Positions 1 through 12,379 of a stretch of 64,000 nucleotides of DNA are shown in pieces. The stretch is from assembly GCA_037957365.1 (NCBI GenBank), contig JARHVA010000082.1, positions 62,001 to 126,000 on the forward strand, read 5' to 3'. This DNA comes from Torreya grandis. Taxonomy: Eukaryota; Streptophyta; Pinopsida; Cupressales; Taxaceae. A program made the position numbers and the translations under genes. Positions within the stretch are counted from its first letter, which is position 1, and the number at the start of each line of letters is the position of its first letter. The notes beneath the pieces are model-generated. The model made no database searches. It saw only the letters and a program-made list of their open reading frames with translations, and was not told where the DNA came from.

Positions 1-780
1 TTTGCTTCATCCAATAGCATATCAAAATAATATTGCCTTCCCTATAGATAACAAGGGAGTAAGGCATAGCTATAAAGGGAAACTTTCCTTCCCAATATCA
101 AGCTTTTATTTGATTTTGGAGTGAGGCATAACTATCAAGGGAAGCTTGATTCCCAATAGATAATTGTGTTCTTTCCCTATATACTTAGTTATGTCCTACC
201 CAGTAAAGCAATGGAAACTTGCTTCCTAATATATAACTTCATTATTAGATCCCACTTACTTATTCTTTCTAAAATATATGCTTAACTATCAAGGGAAGCT
301 TGTTTCCCAAACTATAGCTTGCATATATTATTTCCCTGCCTACTTAGTTATGCCTTACCTACTTAGCTTTTGGTGTTAGATAGAGAAGTTCACTTCCTGA
401 TAGATAGAATGAGAAATTAAGTTTTGAATCATGTTAAGTATATATATATATATATGCTTGAATATGCCCTACCTACTTTACCTACATGAGTATGATCTAC
501 CTATTTTACCTACTTGAGTATGCCCTACCTAAATACCGAAGTCACATGTTGATATTGACTATGCCCTATCTACTTTATTATACTTGAGTATGCCCTACCT
601 ATATATCCTTCTCACCCTACCTACTTGAGTATACCCTACTTGATTGAGTATGTCTTCCCTAATTGAATACCTAATTTATATCTTGATCTTGAATATCCAT
701 ATCTAATCCTGACTATATCTATCTTTCCTAAGCCATATCTTAAACACCTGATTGAATACCCAAGCCATACCTTGAAATAA
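1..780. repeat. Degenerate CTACCTACTTGAGTATGCC array, copy A
   Basis: The first part holds repeated phrases such as TATGCCTTACCTACTTAG and AAGGGAAGCTTG; from about 470 to 680 short units like TGCCCTACCTACTT and TTGAGTATG recur irregularly. The stretch has a close second copy at 32309-33085 with the same order of units and only scattered substitutions (base 1 pairs with base 32309). I see no gene. The left end of this copy lies outside the window. Confidence 0.8.
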
Positions 781-1017
781 AAGGGGGCATTATCGGATCA
801 AGGGATGAAGGGGAATGAGCATTATCAAGATGCTTCAAAATCAGGAGAGGGGGTTTTGGAATGGGGGTTTTGGCACTTATATAGGTAAAGAAGAGAGGGC
901 ATTGATTGGTCCATATCTTGAAATAATATGGAGCATTTTAACCTATATATGGAAAGGAGTGACCATGAAAAATAGGGCACAATCGAGAAGCCAGTAAACC
1001 CACCATCAAGGTATTGG

Positions 1018-2262
1018 AAGGAGTGATATTAGGGATGAAGAGGGATGAGGAGGGAGTGATTGGGATAATGAGGGATGAGGAGGGAATGACTAGGAATGAT
1101 AAAGGTCGATGAGGGAGTGATTAGGGATAATGAGGGTCGATGAGGGAATGATTAAGGATGATGAGGGATAATGAAAAAATCTTGAATTGTATTTATATAT
1201 AGGGGTAATATTTATTAGCTAGATGACCTTTTCTACCCCATGTGCACAAGACTAATTTTTTTGTTCCTTCCTACTAAATGGGATTTGAAATACATGACTT
1301 AGATGAAATGTATAGATGGACACCAAAAGATAGAACACTAAATAGGCAATTACTTCCTATCGAATGGACACTTTTAGACATCTTGAATGGTCATTGGGCA
1401 CTAAAAGACAAAATGGGCATTGGGCACTATTGTAGATAAGGTCACATAGAGAATAAATAATGTCCTCTTATATATAGATACGACTCAATATTTTTTCATA
1501 ATAGACGGTGAGGGATGATAAGGGATTAATTAGGGATGATGAGGGACTTTGAGTGCTGATTAGGGAGTGTTTAGAGATAATGAGGGTGTTATTAGGGACT
1601 ATGAGGGATGATAGGTCTGAGTGATTAGAGATGATGATATATGATGAGGGAGTGATTAGGGATGATGAGGGATAATGAGAGATGATTAAGGAGTGTTTAG
1701 GGATGATGAGGGACAATGAGGGTCGATGAAGGTGTCACTAGGGACTATGAGGGATGATGAGTTCCAATGAGGGATGGTGAGGTTCAATGAGGAAATGATT
1801 AGGGATGATGAGGGTTGACAAGGGTGTGTTTAAGTAAAATTAATTATAATGAGGGAGTGATTAGAGAGGATTAGGGAGGATAAGGGACAATGAGGGATAA
1901 TGAGAGAGTGATTAGGTATGATGAGAGATGATGATGGTTGATGAGGGAATGATTAAGGATGATTAAAATTAATGAGTGAGTGATTAAAGATGATGAGGAA
2001 TAATGAGGGATGATAACATAGTGATTATGATTGATGAGGGAGGATAGAGAATGATGACAATATGATTAGGAATGATGAGGGAGTGATTAAGGATGATGAG
2101 GAATAATGAGGACTGATAACATAGTAACTAGAAATGATGAGGGAGGATAGGGATCGATGAAAATGTGATTAGGAATGATGAAGGATGATGAGGAACGATG
2201 ACGGTCGATGAGGGAGTGATTAGGGATGATGAGGGATGATGACGGCTAATGAGGTAGGGTAA
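1018..2262. repeat. GATGAGGGATGATTAGG-type minisatellite, copy A
   Basis: About 1.2 kb is made of short imperfect units drawn from GATGAGGGA, GTGATTAGG and GATAATGAG, strung in varying order. The run is broken once, at about 1170-1490, by non-repetitive sequence containing a TTGTTCCTTCCTACTAAATG segment. The same array, with the same interruption, recurs at 33312-34545. Because the units are multiples of three and stop-poor on the minus strand, they give a spurious Ser/Leu/Ile-rich reading frame at 1468-1716, which I do not treat as a gene. Confidence 0.9.
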
Positions 2263-2805
2263 ATTTTTGTGTTTAATATTCATTAATTCATGAATATTCA
2301 ATTTTAAGGAATTTTATTTTGATGATTTTGGAGGCCTAGTACATAGGATTGAGTCCCCTAAAAATTAGAATGTAATATATTTTATGGGCCAGTTCATCAA
2401 ACATTTATAATAATTCCATGTATAACCATCTAATTCACCTTATATATAGTAAATATGCTTCCATGAGTAACCATCCAATTTTCATTCTTTTGGCAAAGGA
2501 AAGTCTTTGACGATATCAAACAAGGAACCATTAAACAAAGGCAACCATCTGACTATAACATATTAACAACCATCTATTTGTAGCATTTAAATAATTTATC
2601 AACAACCATCTAATTACTTCCTTCCTACTACCGATTAGTTGTAATCTTATTACCACTATGCCATAGATCGGTTGTATTTTTACTACCATTGATTAGTTAC
2701 ATACTTCCTACCACTAATCAATATCATACCTCACTACAACCTGTTTGACTGCATCACTTACAATCGTTTAGTCACATAATTTTTTGTTGTTTTGTGCATG
2801 GTAAA
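2263..2805. other. Non-coding link between minisatellite and hAT relic, copy A
   Basis: AT-rich sequence with repeated phrases such as AACCATCTAATT and ACCATTGATTAGTTAC. It is matched by 34546-35102. I see no gene in it. It may be the 5' untranslated or flanking part of the hAT element that follows, since the shared sequence runs on without a break into the transposase relic. Confidence 0.6.
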
Positions 2806-5518
2806 ATGGCATCTAGTGGTTATAGTAAAAGGGCATGCCAATTATCAATAAAATCAATCATATTATTTTATTTTAGAGAGCCAAAAAAGGATCATGCAAC
2901 CAACATGTACTCAAAATACAAGTACTTATTAAGAAAATATTTTTTAAAATTTGCATTAAATTTGTTTTTAACTATGAAGAATAATATCAAAACACTATTA
3001 CATGCATAAATCCCCACTGATAATGATTATATTTCACAGCAAATAATTAATCACAATAACATGTCATAACCTAAATATTTTATTGATGATGACATGCCAC
3101 CATTTGAATATGTTCCTCTAGCTCTAAATGACAAAGATGATGAAATTCAACTACTATAAGATATTTTTAGTTCTCATCAAACATAAACTTCAGTTTAAAA
3201 AACCATGCATAAATCTCTGTGAAAGAAGAAAAGTAGATGGAGAATTGGAAGGTCTTTTAAGGTCAAATAGGAAACAAAATATCCCTTCATTGAACCCATA
3301 GACCCAGAAAATGGTAACGATATTCCAACAAAATATAAATGTATATTGTGTAGCTAAAAACTAGGAAATTAACACATAATACAACTTAAGCTGGGGACAT
3401 TTGAGAAAAATTATAGAAAAATATATGTGTCAGTGAAGCACACAAATGGAAAAACAACAAGAACACACAAATGTAAAAATACAAAAGAATACATGCATGT
3501 AATATATGCACATGACTATGAAAATGTTCAAAAATATAAAAAACAACATGTTGAGAAAGGGGGAACAATTAACGAATTTTTGAAAAAGTTATGCAGTCCA
3601 ATCTAAAGGCTAAATATATATAGTTCTCTACTATATATCACATTTTTAAAAAGGTCAGACATATTTTTTATTTTTTATATTATAGGATTTTATTTGAACA
3701 TAATGGGTTTCTTGATATTCCACAATCACATTGATCGATAATAGTGTTTGAAAAATAGAAAATTGTCTAGCAATGGTTGAGAAGAAGGATTTAAAATAAA
3801 AAAATTCAAAATTCACTATCTCATTTTCCATTGATGAATTCATAGTAACTGACACATCATGAGTTTGCATGCATGTTCATACTTTTGAGAACTATTCAAG
3901 GTAACCTTATCTATTAATTGTTCATAAAATGATATAAAATTGAAATTTTGAAAATTTTCACAAATTGATTGTATCTAATTTGAGAGCTAAAGTTGGGATG
4001 GGTGATATGTAATAGCTACAAAGTTAGTGTGTATAGGGGTTGATGGTGCATTAGTAATGCAGGGGCATAGAAATGGTCTTTGTATTTTACTTCAAACAAT
4101 ATTTACCCCATATATGATTCTAATTTAATCCATGGATCATAAGATGAATCTTGCACACAAAATTATTATCGCATTTGGTAATGTTTCAAAAGTGGAAGAG
4201 TTCATTCTTGACTTGCACGCTTATATGTCAATTAGTCCAAAATAAATTTTGGTGTTCTAAAAATTTACAATTGAAGTGACTTTTGGTAAAAAATAGTTGA
4301 AAGATGTTGATACAAGATGAATTTTTATGTGTGATCCTGCATGCAAATTTTTTGAAGAATATTCGTTATTAGTATGTTTTATGTATAAATACCTTAGGGA
4401 AGTTGATAGGCAAAAGATTTGTTTTACTATTTATTATATTTGGAAACATTGTTGACATTGTGCAAAATTATCCCAATGTTGAAAGAAATCAATTATTTAA
4501 TGAAACATGCTTAAGAGAGATCCATATATAGTTTTGATTTCATATGGTTGAGAAAAAAAGTATGTCAATCTATAGATATATTATAAATGTCGAATGAAAA
4601 CTTCCAGGGACCTATTTTTAGGAGTTGGTAGATTTTGACAAATTTTAAGAATCATGAAAGTTATTTGAAATTCAATATGAATGATCATATTTTTGTCATC
4701 ATTAATGGCAAAGAGATATTAATGCACACTTTCAATAAAAGACTTGATTTTGTGGGAGATAAAATTAAAGAAGTGTTTGTAACATGTCTTCTATACAATA
4801 CTATTATATATGAAATGTAGATAAAATTGAGTAGAATTTTACAAAATTTATCTGCTGAGATCAAAGATTATTTTTAAAAGGATGATTTTTTGGAGGCCAT
4901 GGGAGTTGTAAATCCCAGTTTTTGAAGCAATGATAATGGTCAATAGATGATGAACAATTTATTTCAAAAGTACATGGGTTCTCTTGTCAAGCATTTCATT
5001 AAATTTGTAAAGGTCAATGGAGATGAAATTATAGGTATTTTTCAAAAGGATTTACTAACATCTCAATCAACATATTTTGGAATTACAATGATTGATCAAT
5101 ATCGGTGTCTAAATGAACCAACAAAAAATGGTGCAATTACACAGTTATGAAAAAAAATTGTCTTAGTAACATCTTGCAAAAAAATATTAGTGAATATTTC
5201 TGACTATATAAACTTTGTCAAACAATGATTATGGGCTCAATGGAAGATGAAAGAGTATTTAGTGCATTATCTTTCATTAAGTCAAAATTTCAAAACATAT
5301 TAGATAAAAACCTAGAGACTTTCTTGAGATTATGTGTTTCACATTATCCTATGGACATGTTTCCTTATGCAAGAGCTCTTGTAACATGGATTTCTCTTAC
5401 TGAAATAATAGGCATCGATAATACAATGAACAATAAAGAGGATATAAATATTGAGACCGAATGTGGTATTGACATAATAAATGCAAATATCAGTTATAAT
5501 AAGCATGTTTGTCAATGA
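2806..5518 (+). pseudogene. hAT transposase relic (KIAA1586/ZNF862-like), copy A
   Basis: A decayed cut-and-paste transposase read in pieces on the + strand. The likely start is ATG 2806 (MASSGYSKRA). Around 3300-3600, and more clearly in the copy at 35103, a BED-like region with a CxxC pair and a THKCKNKKE motif can be read. Near 3960-4200 there is a fragment around VSNLRAKVGMGD. The end is best preserved: 5225-5518 reads EDERVFSALSFIKSKF, then LETFLRLCVSHYP, the typical hAT C-terminal dimerisation domain. Many stops and frameshifts separate the pieces, so it cannot be functional. Compared with the other two copies it keeps 631 bp (about 4201-4831) that they have lost. The family assignment rests on the C-terminal motif. 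Confidence 0.75.
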
Positions 5519-5760
5519 TTGTTTCAGCTACTCGAGTTTTAGTTTGATATTTATTGCAATTATCATTTTTTGAAATCCAATTTCATATCTTGTTTGATAT
5601 TATAAAACATTTAAATATTGAATTCATAAAAAAATTTGATAGCATTGTGATTTACTTAATAGATGTTTATTATTACCCTCTGAAATGTTGATGATAGTAA
5701 ATTATTATATATTTTTATTGGAAAGTCTATTCTAATATAGAAGACAATATATTACGTATA

Positions 5761-6163
5761 TGCAAACCCCTACTTAAAAATTTGTTAGTGCACAATATTC
5801 TCAACTAAATTTATGTTATAAGCATCTACCCCTAACTTTCTAGGAGTGATACTAAGTACATGGGATGATGATATGTCTCACCATATAAATGCATACACCC
5901 AAAAATGTCTTTTAATATATTTCTCAAATATCCCTTATGATTCAAATAAGATCACAAAAATAAAAATGTTTGTTCTAACAATAAATATGATTACTTTTAG
6001 AAATAGAAATACATTAATACTTTTTGAAAATCATCTTATTAATAATTAAAAACAATTTTTTATATAACATTATTTAATAGTGATAGCAATTTATATATTA
6101 GTAAGAACTAATATTAATTTTCATAATAGATAACAAATATTTTTTCCCCATATTATATTCACA
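5761..6163 (-). repeat. ~400 bp LTR-like repeat, copy A
   Basis: On + it starts TGCAAACCCCTACTT and ends TATTCACA, so on the minus strand it has TG...CA ends like an LTR. It carries the phrases TTAGTGCACAAT, GGAGTGATACTAAGTACA and GATTCAAATAAGATCACA, which recur at 17185, 19418, 37425, 43581 and 58484. A TATA tetranucleotide lies on both sides here, which could be a short target duplication. It could be a solo LTR or a small non-autonomous element; no coding capacity. Confidence 0.6.
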
Positions 6164-6960
6164 TATAGGGATATTTCAACTTAGCACACTACCAACTATA
6201 TGACTAAATCGTTCAAGATTGAAAAATGGTGAGAGCATTAAAACTGAGGTTGTTCATAAAATGGTGAGAGTGTGGCTTAGGTTGCTCACAAAATGTCAAG
6301 AGCGTTCAAACATAGATTGCTTGTAAAATGGTGAGAACACTGGGAAAAAGGTGACTGAGTTGACCTCAATAAGTATTGAGTGTTGCCTACATTGTCCCAG
6401 AATAGGACCTCAAGTCACTATAGTTCCACCCTTATAGTGGAGGAATTCAACTAGTGCAATAGTCAATTCAAGCAAAACAAGCATAGTTGGTAAAAAGACA
6501 CAATATGACATAGGAAGTGGCAAGTTGGTACGTCAAGGTTTAATGTTGCCCCTAGTTTTCCCATAGGTGGTTATAACTAGGACACAAAGGCATAGATCAA
6601 TGGTACTAACTTGCTCAAAGGTGGTTATAATTAGTAGTAAGATTGGTGGTAAGAAAGGACTCATAAACGAAGAATGCAACTGCCAAAACTTCTATCACAC
6701 TATCCCAAGATACATTCCCTATCTAAAATAATTAAACCAACTAATGAACTGATTAGATACCTTGATGCTGAAGCTATGTAATAATGATGAAAACCAAGGT
6801 CAAATAGGCTATGCTTTTAGAACACACTGGGTTGATAGGTTGGAAGTGGACAATGGATACGACAAAAGAGGACAAATAAGAATGGTATGTGTACAAAGTA
6901 GAAAAGTGACAAAAAGGCATAACTAAAATGGTCCTTAAAAATAATACACCTTAGCATTCA
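6164..6960. other. 3' spacer of Tat-type pol, copy A, with short tandem repeats
   Basis: Non-coding spacer between the integrase tail and the LTR-like repeat. At 6221-6345 a ~35-40 bp unit built on GGTTGCTCACAAAATGGTGAGAG is repeated about three times. Equivalent spacers occur at 37819-38640, 43912-44742 and 58867-59700. Seen from the minus strand this is the sequence just downstream of pol, where a polypurine tract would be expected; I found no convincing one. Confidence 0.6.
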
Positions 6961-7490
6961 ATCATAGTACTACTTGAGATGAATAATATTCATTAGCTCT
7001 AGAATTTTTTCACCATCTGGCATGGCAACCCTGTGTGCTCCTGATCCATAATCTGTAGTGATGACGAAAAGCCCTATCTTGTTTGTTTTGAATTTCCCTT
7101 TATGTTTCTTCTCAATCATGGTATTCTTTTTTTTTTCTTTAGAACAAGATCACCAATTTCAAATTTTCTATAATTAACATGCCAATTATAGTGGCCTTTG
7201 AGTTGATTTTGATATGTTTGAAGATTTTTGAGGGCAACTATGTGTTTCTCATCTAGTACCTCTAGCTCTTGCAAGTGAGCTACTCGATAGTCATGATCAT
7301 CTAGGACATGCTTGAAAGAGATGCATAGTGAAGTCAATTTGACCTCATTTGGAAAGAGGGATTTAATACCATAAACAAGTGAGTATGGGGTGGCTCATGC
7401 GGGGGTACGATGATTGGTACGGTATGCCCAAAGGGTAGGGAGTATTTGGAGGTACCCATCATGACCAGCATCATTGACAATATTTTAGAG
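6961..7490 (-). pseudogene. Ty3/gypsy (Tat-type) integrase C-terminal tail, copy A, truncated
   Basis: The minus strand at 7116-7337 reads HVLDDHDYRVAHLQ, LDEKHIVALKNLQTYQNQ and KFEIGDLVLK, the region after the catalytic core of plant Ty3/gypsy integrases. It matches 38980-38660 in copy B1 and 45207-44743 in copy B2. The match stops abruptly near 7490, where the other copies continue into the catalytic core, so this is a truncated 3' end. The reading frame is interrupted before the final PDG motif. Confidence 0.7.
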
Positions 7491-9074
7491 AATATATTTT
7501 CATTTATATCTTTTCATGGTATATCTTTTCATTTATCTACATGTTCAAGGGTTGCATGATACAAGCTTTAAAGGCTCTGTTTTGCACAGTCAATAAGAAA
7601 GACAACAAAGTGTTTATTTTGATTCTAATTAAAGATTTATAAGGTGTTGGGAGTATAATATATTATATATATAATTATTATGATCCTTTTTAATGCTCAT
7701 AAATCCACTTCGTAGTTAAATATTTGACTCATACTTATATATAAGCTCACATAGTCCCATACAAACACACAAAATTATGGAAATTAGCATGATATAGACT
7801 TTTTGTGATTGATGAATACCAAATAAAATTTTTAAAACTTTAAAAAAAATTCTAAATACCTCATAAAATTATTATAATTATCTAAAAATAATTCTATCCC
7901 ATTTGGTATGCTCTCAACCTTGTATAGGCCCATGTAAACCTATACTAGGGTTTTAAACTTGAATATTGAATAAAGTTTGATTGCACCCTTGAAATTTTTT
8001 TAAAAATGGAATATAATGTATTTTTATGTGATCTATTATATTTTTGTGGTTTTGGGTTGGTACAGTGCCATATAATATGGTATCTAGAATTGTGTGCTTA
8101 AAATAAGCCTAAAGAGACCTAATTGACAAGAAGGGTGTGGAAAAATAAGGACTTACACTAAGATTTGTGTCCTAAAAATTTAGTTGAAGTTGTAAGCAGA
8201 TAAAGGGTATCCAAAAATGTCTTTATTTTTTATTTAACCTTTGTATATTTTTCAAACTTGCTAAGTTTATGTAAAAATAGCCTTATTAGAAACTAAGCCT
8301 TAAATAAGAAAAAGAGGATTAGTTGTCAAGAAATAGGGAGTGAAGTCTTAAAATTTGTGAATTAAATGATGGTGTTTATAATAAGGATGAGATATTTTAG
8401 AGGTAGATGAAGGGTGATGCGTCTGAGAAAAGAAAGAAGAGGACTATGTATGCAAGGAGGCTTATGAGCCTAGTGAATGTAAGAATGATCAGGGGTAGAA
8501 AGAGAGGAAGAGAGTACCTATTGAAAACAAGAAAATTAGAGATCAAAGAAGTGATTAAAGGCATAAATTAAATTTGAGTAAGGGTATGAGGAAAGTGTAC
8601 CTCATCCCCCTATATCAAGTGGTATTAGAGCTACATCAATTGACTCATAGTCAAAATGTTTCTCCATCTTCGTGATCTAATATATAATCTCCTCAGGGCT
8701 TAGGATTTTTCTTAGCAAGGAGTATCCAAAAACAAAATTTACTTCCCATTTTTTCAATAGCTATGATAAATATACTTTCAAGCTCATCTGATACCTCCTC
8801 CACTTGAATCTCTTGAGTTTTTCCCCTTATCATCATCACTTACATCATCAGCAATGGTTCATATTCTTTGTGTTATCTCCATTGCATCCAATCTTACTTA
8901 GATTCAAATTATAATATCTACCAAGTCCACAGTTCTAAGTTCCCTTGATCTTCTTACTCTAGTAGGATTTCTTTTGTGCAGTGTATCTTCACCATAATGA
9001 AATATTATCTTTCGCAACTTGAAACTTGACCCAAAAATAGTCTCATACACATAACTTAGTGTAGTCATAGGGCT
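7490..9074. other. Gene-poor AT-rich spacer with a PBS-like motif
   Basis: I find no coding region. From about 7650 to 8600 the text is reminiscent of decayed LTR sequence. At 8620-8631 (+) lies TGGTATTAGAGC, close to the plant initiator-tRNA primer-binding motif TGGTATCAGAGC, preceded by CCTCATCCCCCTATATCAAG. This suggests the right end of a + strand LTR just before it, but I cannot define the LTR and no + strand gag follows. Confidence 0.35.
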
Positions 9075-9142
9075 TGTAATAAAGGAAATCCCTAGTCTAA
9101 TAGATACATGAACACAAAAACCCCATGAACATGGATCTACAA

Positions 9143-9145
<3 letters not shown>

Positions 9146-9187
<42 letters not shown>
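9146..9187. repeat. (TA)n microsatellite
   Basis: About 21 uninterrupted TA units immediately left of the foldback element inside the 3' LTR; absent at the matching place in the 5' LTR. Confidence 0.95.
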
Positions 9188-9189
<2 letters not shown>

Positions 9190-9259
9190 TTATATTTACA
9201 ACTTATGATCCAAGTATATCCTATAACTAATCCATTTGAAAAAAATTTAAAGCCATTTT

Positions 9260-9344
<85 letters not shown>

Positions 9345-9428
9345 TGTATTAAAAATAAAAAATGGCTTTAAAATTTTTTCAAATGGATTAGTTATAGGAT
9401 ATACTTGGATAATAAGTTGTAAATATAA
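9190..9428. mobile_element. Foldback (MITE-like) element with a (TA)n core
   Basis: The left arm 9190-9266 (TTATATTTACAACTTAT, then ATCCTATAACTAATCC, then AAAGCCATTTTTTA) is mirrored almost perfectly by the right arm about 9350-9428. Between them lie about 37 TA units (9267-9341). The whole could fold into one long hairpin. It is absent from the 5' LTR, so it arrived after the retrotransposon inserted. The flanks are TA-rich, as expected of an insertion at TA, but the duplication cannot be read because of the adjoining TA tract. No coding capacity; the superfamily is not determinable. Confidence 0.75.
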
Positions 9429-9496
9429 TATTTTATTAAAAAATGGATATTATTTTACTTTGATTCCTCATTTAGTCCAGAGAATTATATATGACC

Positions 9497-9623
<127 letters not shown>

Positions 9624-10269
9624 ATCTTACCCAACATGCCTTTAATAGGCTTCTTCATGTGTGGCATGTCAAAAGATTCATGCAAGATGTCATGTGTCTC
9701 AAATTTTTTCTTTCTACCTAATCAAGTTCAAATAATTAATATGAGTCCTTCGTACCCATATCCAAGAACATTGGGGTCAACAATCCATTCAAATAATTTT
9801 GTACTCAATGGTCAACTTTGTTAGAGATGTGCAAACGTATTCCTACACAATTCTCTTTATGATCAACTATCGTATATGAAAACATTTGTATGCATAAATC
9901 TCAAAGTCTCTACTTAACCTTAACCTCCATACTTGATAAAAAGGAATAGTTAATTTACACATCATTATGTTTGTTCTTCCATCATGTGCACCTTGTTATC
10001 AAATTCTTACACATAAAATGATATTTATGCACCTACATGCCATATGGTCTCACATACGATCCTTATGCAAATCAAATATTTGAGGAAACTTGTTGTAACC
10101 AATCTCTAACTTCTACAAAACTAATTTATGGCATCTTCCATACATGTAATCTTATGCTTACTTTAATTATCTAATGAATGTGCCCTTGTGCACAATGCCC
10201 ATATGTTGGAACTTATTAACAAAATCAAGTGTATATTTTTTTGAGTGATGAAATATTTATCTACACTAA

Positions 10270-10420
10270 GTATGTTCATAGCAACAAATATTTGTGGGAT
10301 CCAACTGTGTTGAATATTCTTATATACATTTCTTCCATTTTACTAAATATTTATTATATTATTTCCCACACGCTATCTTGATAACCTTATATTCCAAGAT
10401 GTCCTTTAATTCTTCCCTAT
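10270..10420 (-). pseudogene. Chromodomain of the chromovirus
   Basis: The minus strand reads DILEYKVIKIACGK, a stop, then YNKYLVKWKKC, the core of a chromodomain (the YLVKWK strand with its aromatic residues). In chromoviruses this domain follows integrase and is thought to steer integration to particular chromatin. It is cut off just before the probable 3' LTR. At least two stops make it non-functional. Confidence 0.65.
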
Positions 10421-11560
10421 CTTTCTATGGTACTTGATCTCTCTAGTCAAGTACTTATTATCTTGATTCTTCATGTTCTTCAATGTTTCCCCTTTGTTCC
10501 ATTCATACAAAACAACCAAATTAAATATGGGTGATATGTCCAAGAATTTAGGTAATTATGTCTCATAGGCATTTTCTAAAAACTTTCTCAACACCTTACA
10601 CAGCCCTATCTTTTTCCATTTTAGTTTTTTTCATGTTCCACATGGGAATGTCTCCTTTTGTTAATTCACTAACACTATCTCTCCGACTTCAAACTCCTTA
10701 TTCTTGCACCTTACATATTCTCATTGTTTATACTAAGACTACTTTGCTCCAACTTTGGTCTTTCATCTTGGTGTATCTCACACATATAGTCTACATAATC
10801 TTATACTTTTTCACTTGTTCCATATGCTCCCTTTATTTATCTTAACTCCATAACTCCTCTTGGGATACTTCCACACACTACCTAGAAAGGTGTTTCCCCA
10901 ATGCTCTAGTTCATTGAATTATTAAAGGTAAATTTTTCTTACACCAAAATCAAGTCTCTTTTTTTGGTTTATAGCCAACCAAACATCTTAATATGTTTCT
11001 AAGTATCATGTTCACAACCTCTATTTCTTCACCATTTTTCAAATGGTATGCAAAATTTAAACTTAGCTTCATTCCCAACTTCTTCCACAATGTTCTCCAA
11101 AAATGACCTATGAAATTTGTACCTCTATCTGACACTATGTTGTATATAAATCCATGTAGCCTTACTAAAATTAAGATTTTTTTCTTTTTTTTTTTTGCAT
11201 CTCTTTACTTTTTGCACGCAATGAAGTACAACATGTTTGAAAATATATCAACCACCAGTTATATGGAATCACTCCCCTTCTACTTTGTATGATATTTTAG
11301 TACAAAATCCATTATATTATCATCCTAGGATAGGATGTGGTTGATATATTTCTAACTCCCCCCTTCACCAATTGAAAAACTCTTTGTACTTTCACATATC
11401 AACAAACATCTGGGCCCAAACTTGACCAAAAACTTTCTTTAAAATACACAAAAGCTTGTTACTATCGAAATGACTTTATAAAATTTTGTTGTGTTTTTCA
11501 TTTATCAAGTTTTCATGAATTTATCTTCTTGTTATACATAGTTGTACCAATTTTAAAAAT
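10421..11560 (-). pseudogene. Integrase of the chromovirus
   Basis: The minus strand at 11135-10950 reads SDRGTNFIGHFWRTLWKKLG, then NILRCLVGYKP, the second half of the retroviral-type integrase core (the D of SDRGT is the second catalytic Asp). The expected AYHPQTDGQTE stretch is damaged to AYHLKNGEEIE. Near 10700-10560 a GPY/F-like module can be read (FEVGEIVLVN, then KWKKIGLCKVLRKF, then ENAYE). Stops and shifts are frequent. It would have joined the DNA copy to the host chromosome. Confidence 0.7.
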
Positions 11561-11639
11561 ACCGGCAAAAAATAATCTAACCATGGTATTCTATATACAC
11601 TCAGTGCTTATACATACACTCTTCAAGCATCTCTGAAAT

Positions 11640-12080
11640 ATTCATGCTCTGCATTTGATTCCTTCAAGGAATCAAATCCCATGACTTCCACTCACATCTC
11701 ATTCAAAAATATAATTCTCCTACTTAATGCATTAGTAACCTTGTTTTATTTTCCACTTTTTCTCTTCAATGTAAATGATAACTCTGCATACACTAAACCC
11801 ACTTCATGTGTCATTGATTCAACTTCCCTTGGCTATTGATAAATTTTAGTGCTTGATGGTTCACACACAAAATAATTACTTTGGAAATACATAGTGTCTC
11901 CATTTATTAATAACTTTCAATCTAGCATAGACATATTATTTATATATTGAATGGTTTCTCTTTGCATCATTTATCTTGTCACTGATGTAAGCTACAAACC
12001 TACCTTCTTGGATCAAAATTTTCCCCTACTATTGTGCCACTAGAATCACATTCCACCTGAAACACTTTATTTAAATATAG
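11640..12080 (-). pseudogene. RNase H of the chromovirus
   Basis: Read on the minus strand: VECDSSGTIVG contains the first catalytic Asp, then FVAYISDKINDAKRNHSIY, then KWRHYVFPK, all standard landmarks of the Ty3/gypsy RNase H that removes the RNA strand after reverse transcription. Several in-frame stops follow KWRHY. It lies directly after RT as expected. Confidence 0.65.
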
Positions 12081-12379
12081 TAGTGCCAACATTGGTTGCT
12101 CAATCACCTTCTCCTTCTAATATTGTAAGTTACGCTGAACTTTTTTTTTCTGATGAAAGCCCTTATGATCTCCTCTCACTAATTTTGTGATCTCTACACA
12201 CATCCTATTGATATTATAGATGAACTTCCTATAAAATCTCACTAAGTCATCAAAGCTTTAAGCCTCGATTGTGGTTCTTAGTAATGACATTTCACTGATG
12301 ATGTGCACCTTTTCTAGAGCCATCTTCAAACCTACTTGGGATATCACAAAACCCAACGAAATGAGTTCATTACTTATTA

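Noticed and set aside
1468..1716. 82-codon minus-strand frame rich in Ser, Leu and Ile
   Set aside because: It is the translation of minisatellite units whose lengths are mostly multiples of three; composition and repetition are those of the DNA repeat, and copy B does not conserve the frame.
1018..2262. CRISPR-like spacing of repeats
   Set aside because: Units are short, imperfect and adjacent with no unique spacers of constant length, and the surroundings are plant transposons. It is a minisatellite.
5846..6049. 67-codon + strand frame conserved at 43483-43797 and 58550-58759
   Set aside because: Conservation follows the LTR-like repeat itself, the frame is broken in the B copy, and there is no protein motif. 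Three similar copies of a non-coding repeat explain it.
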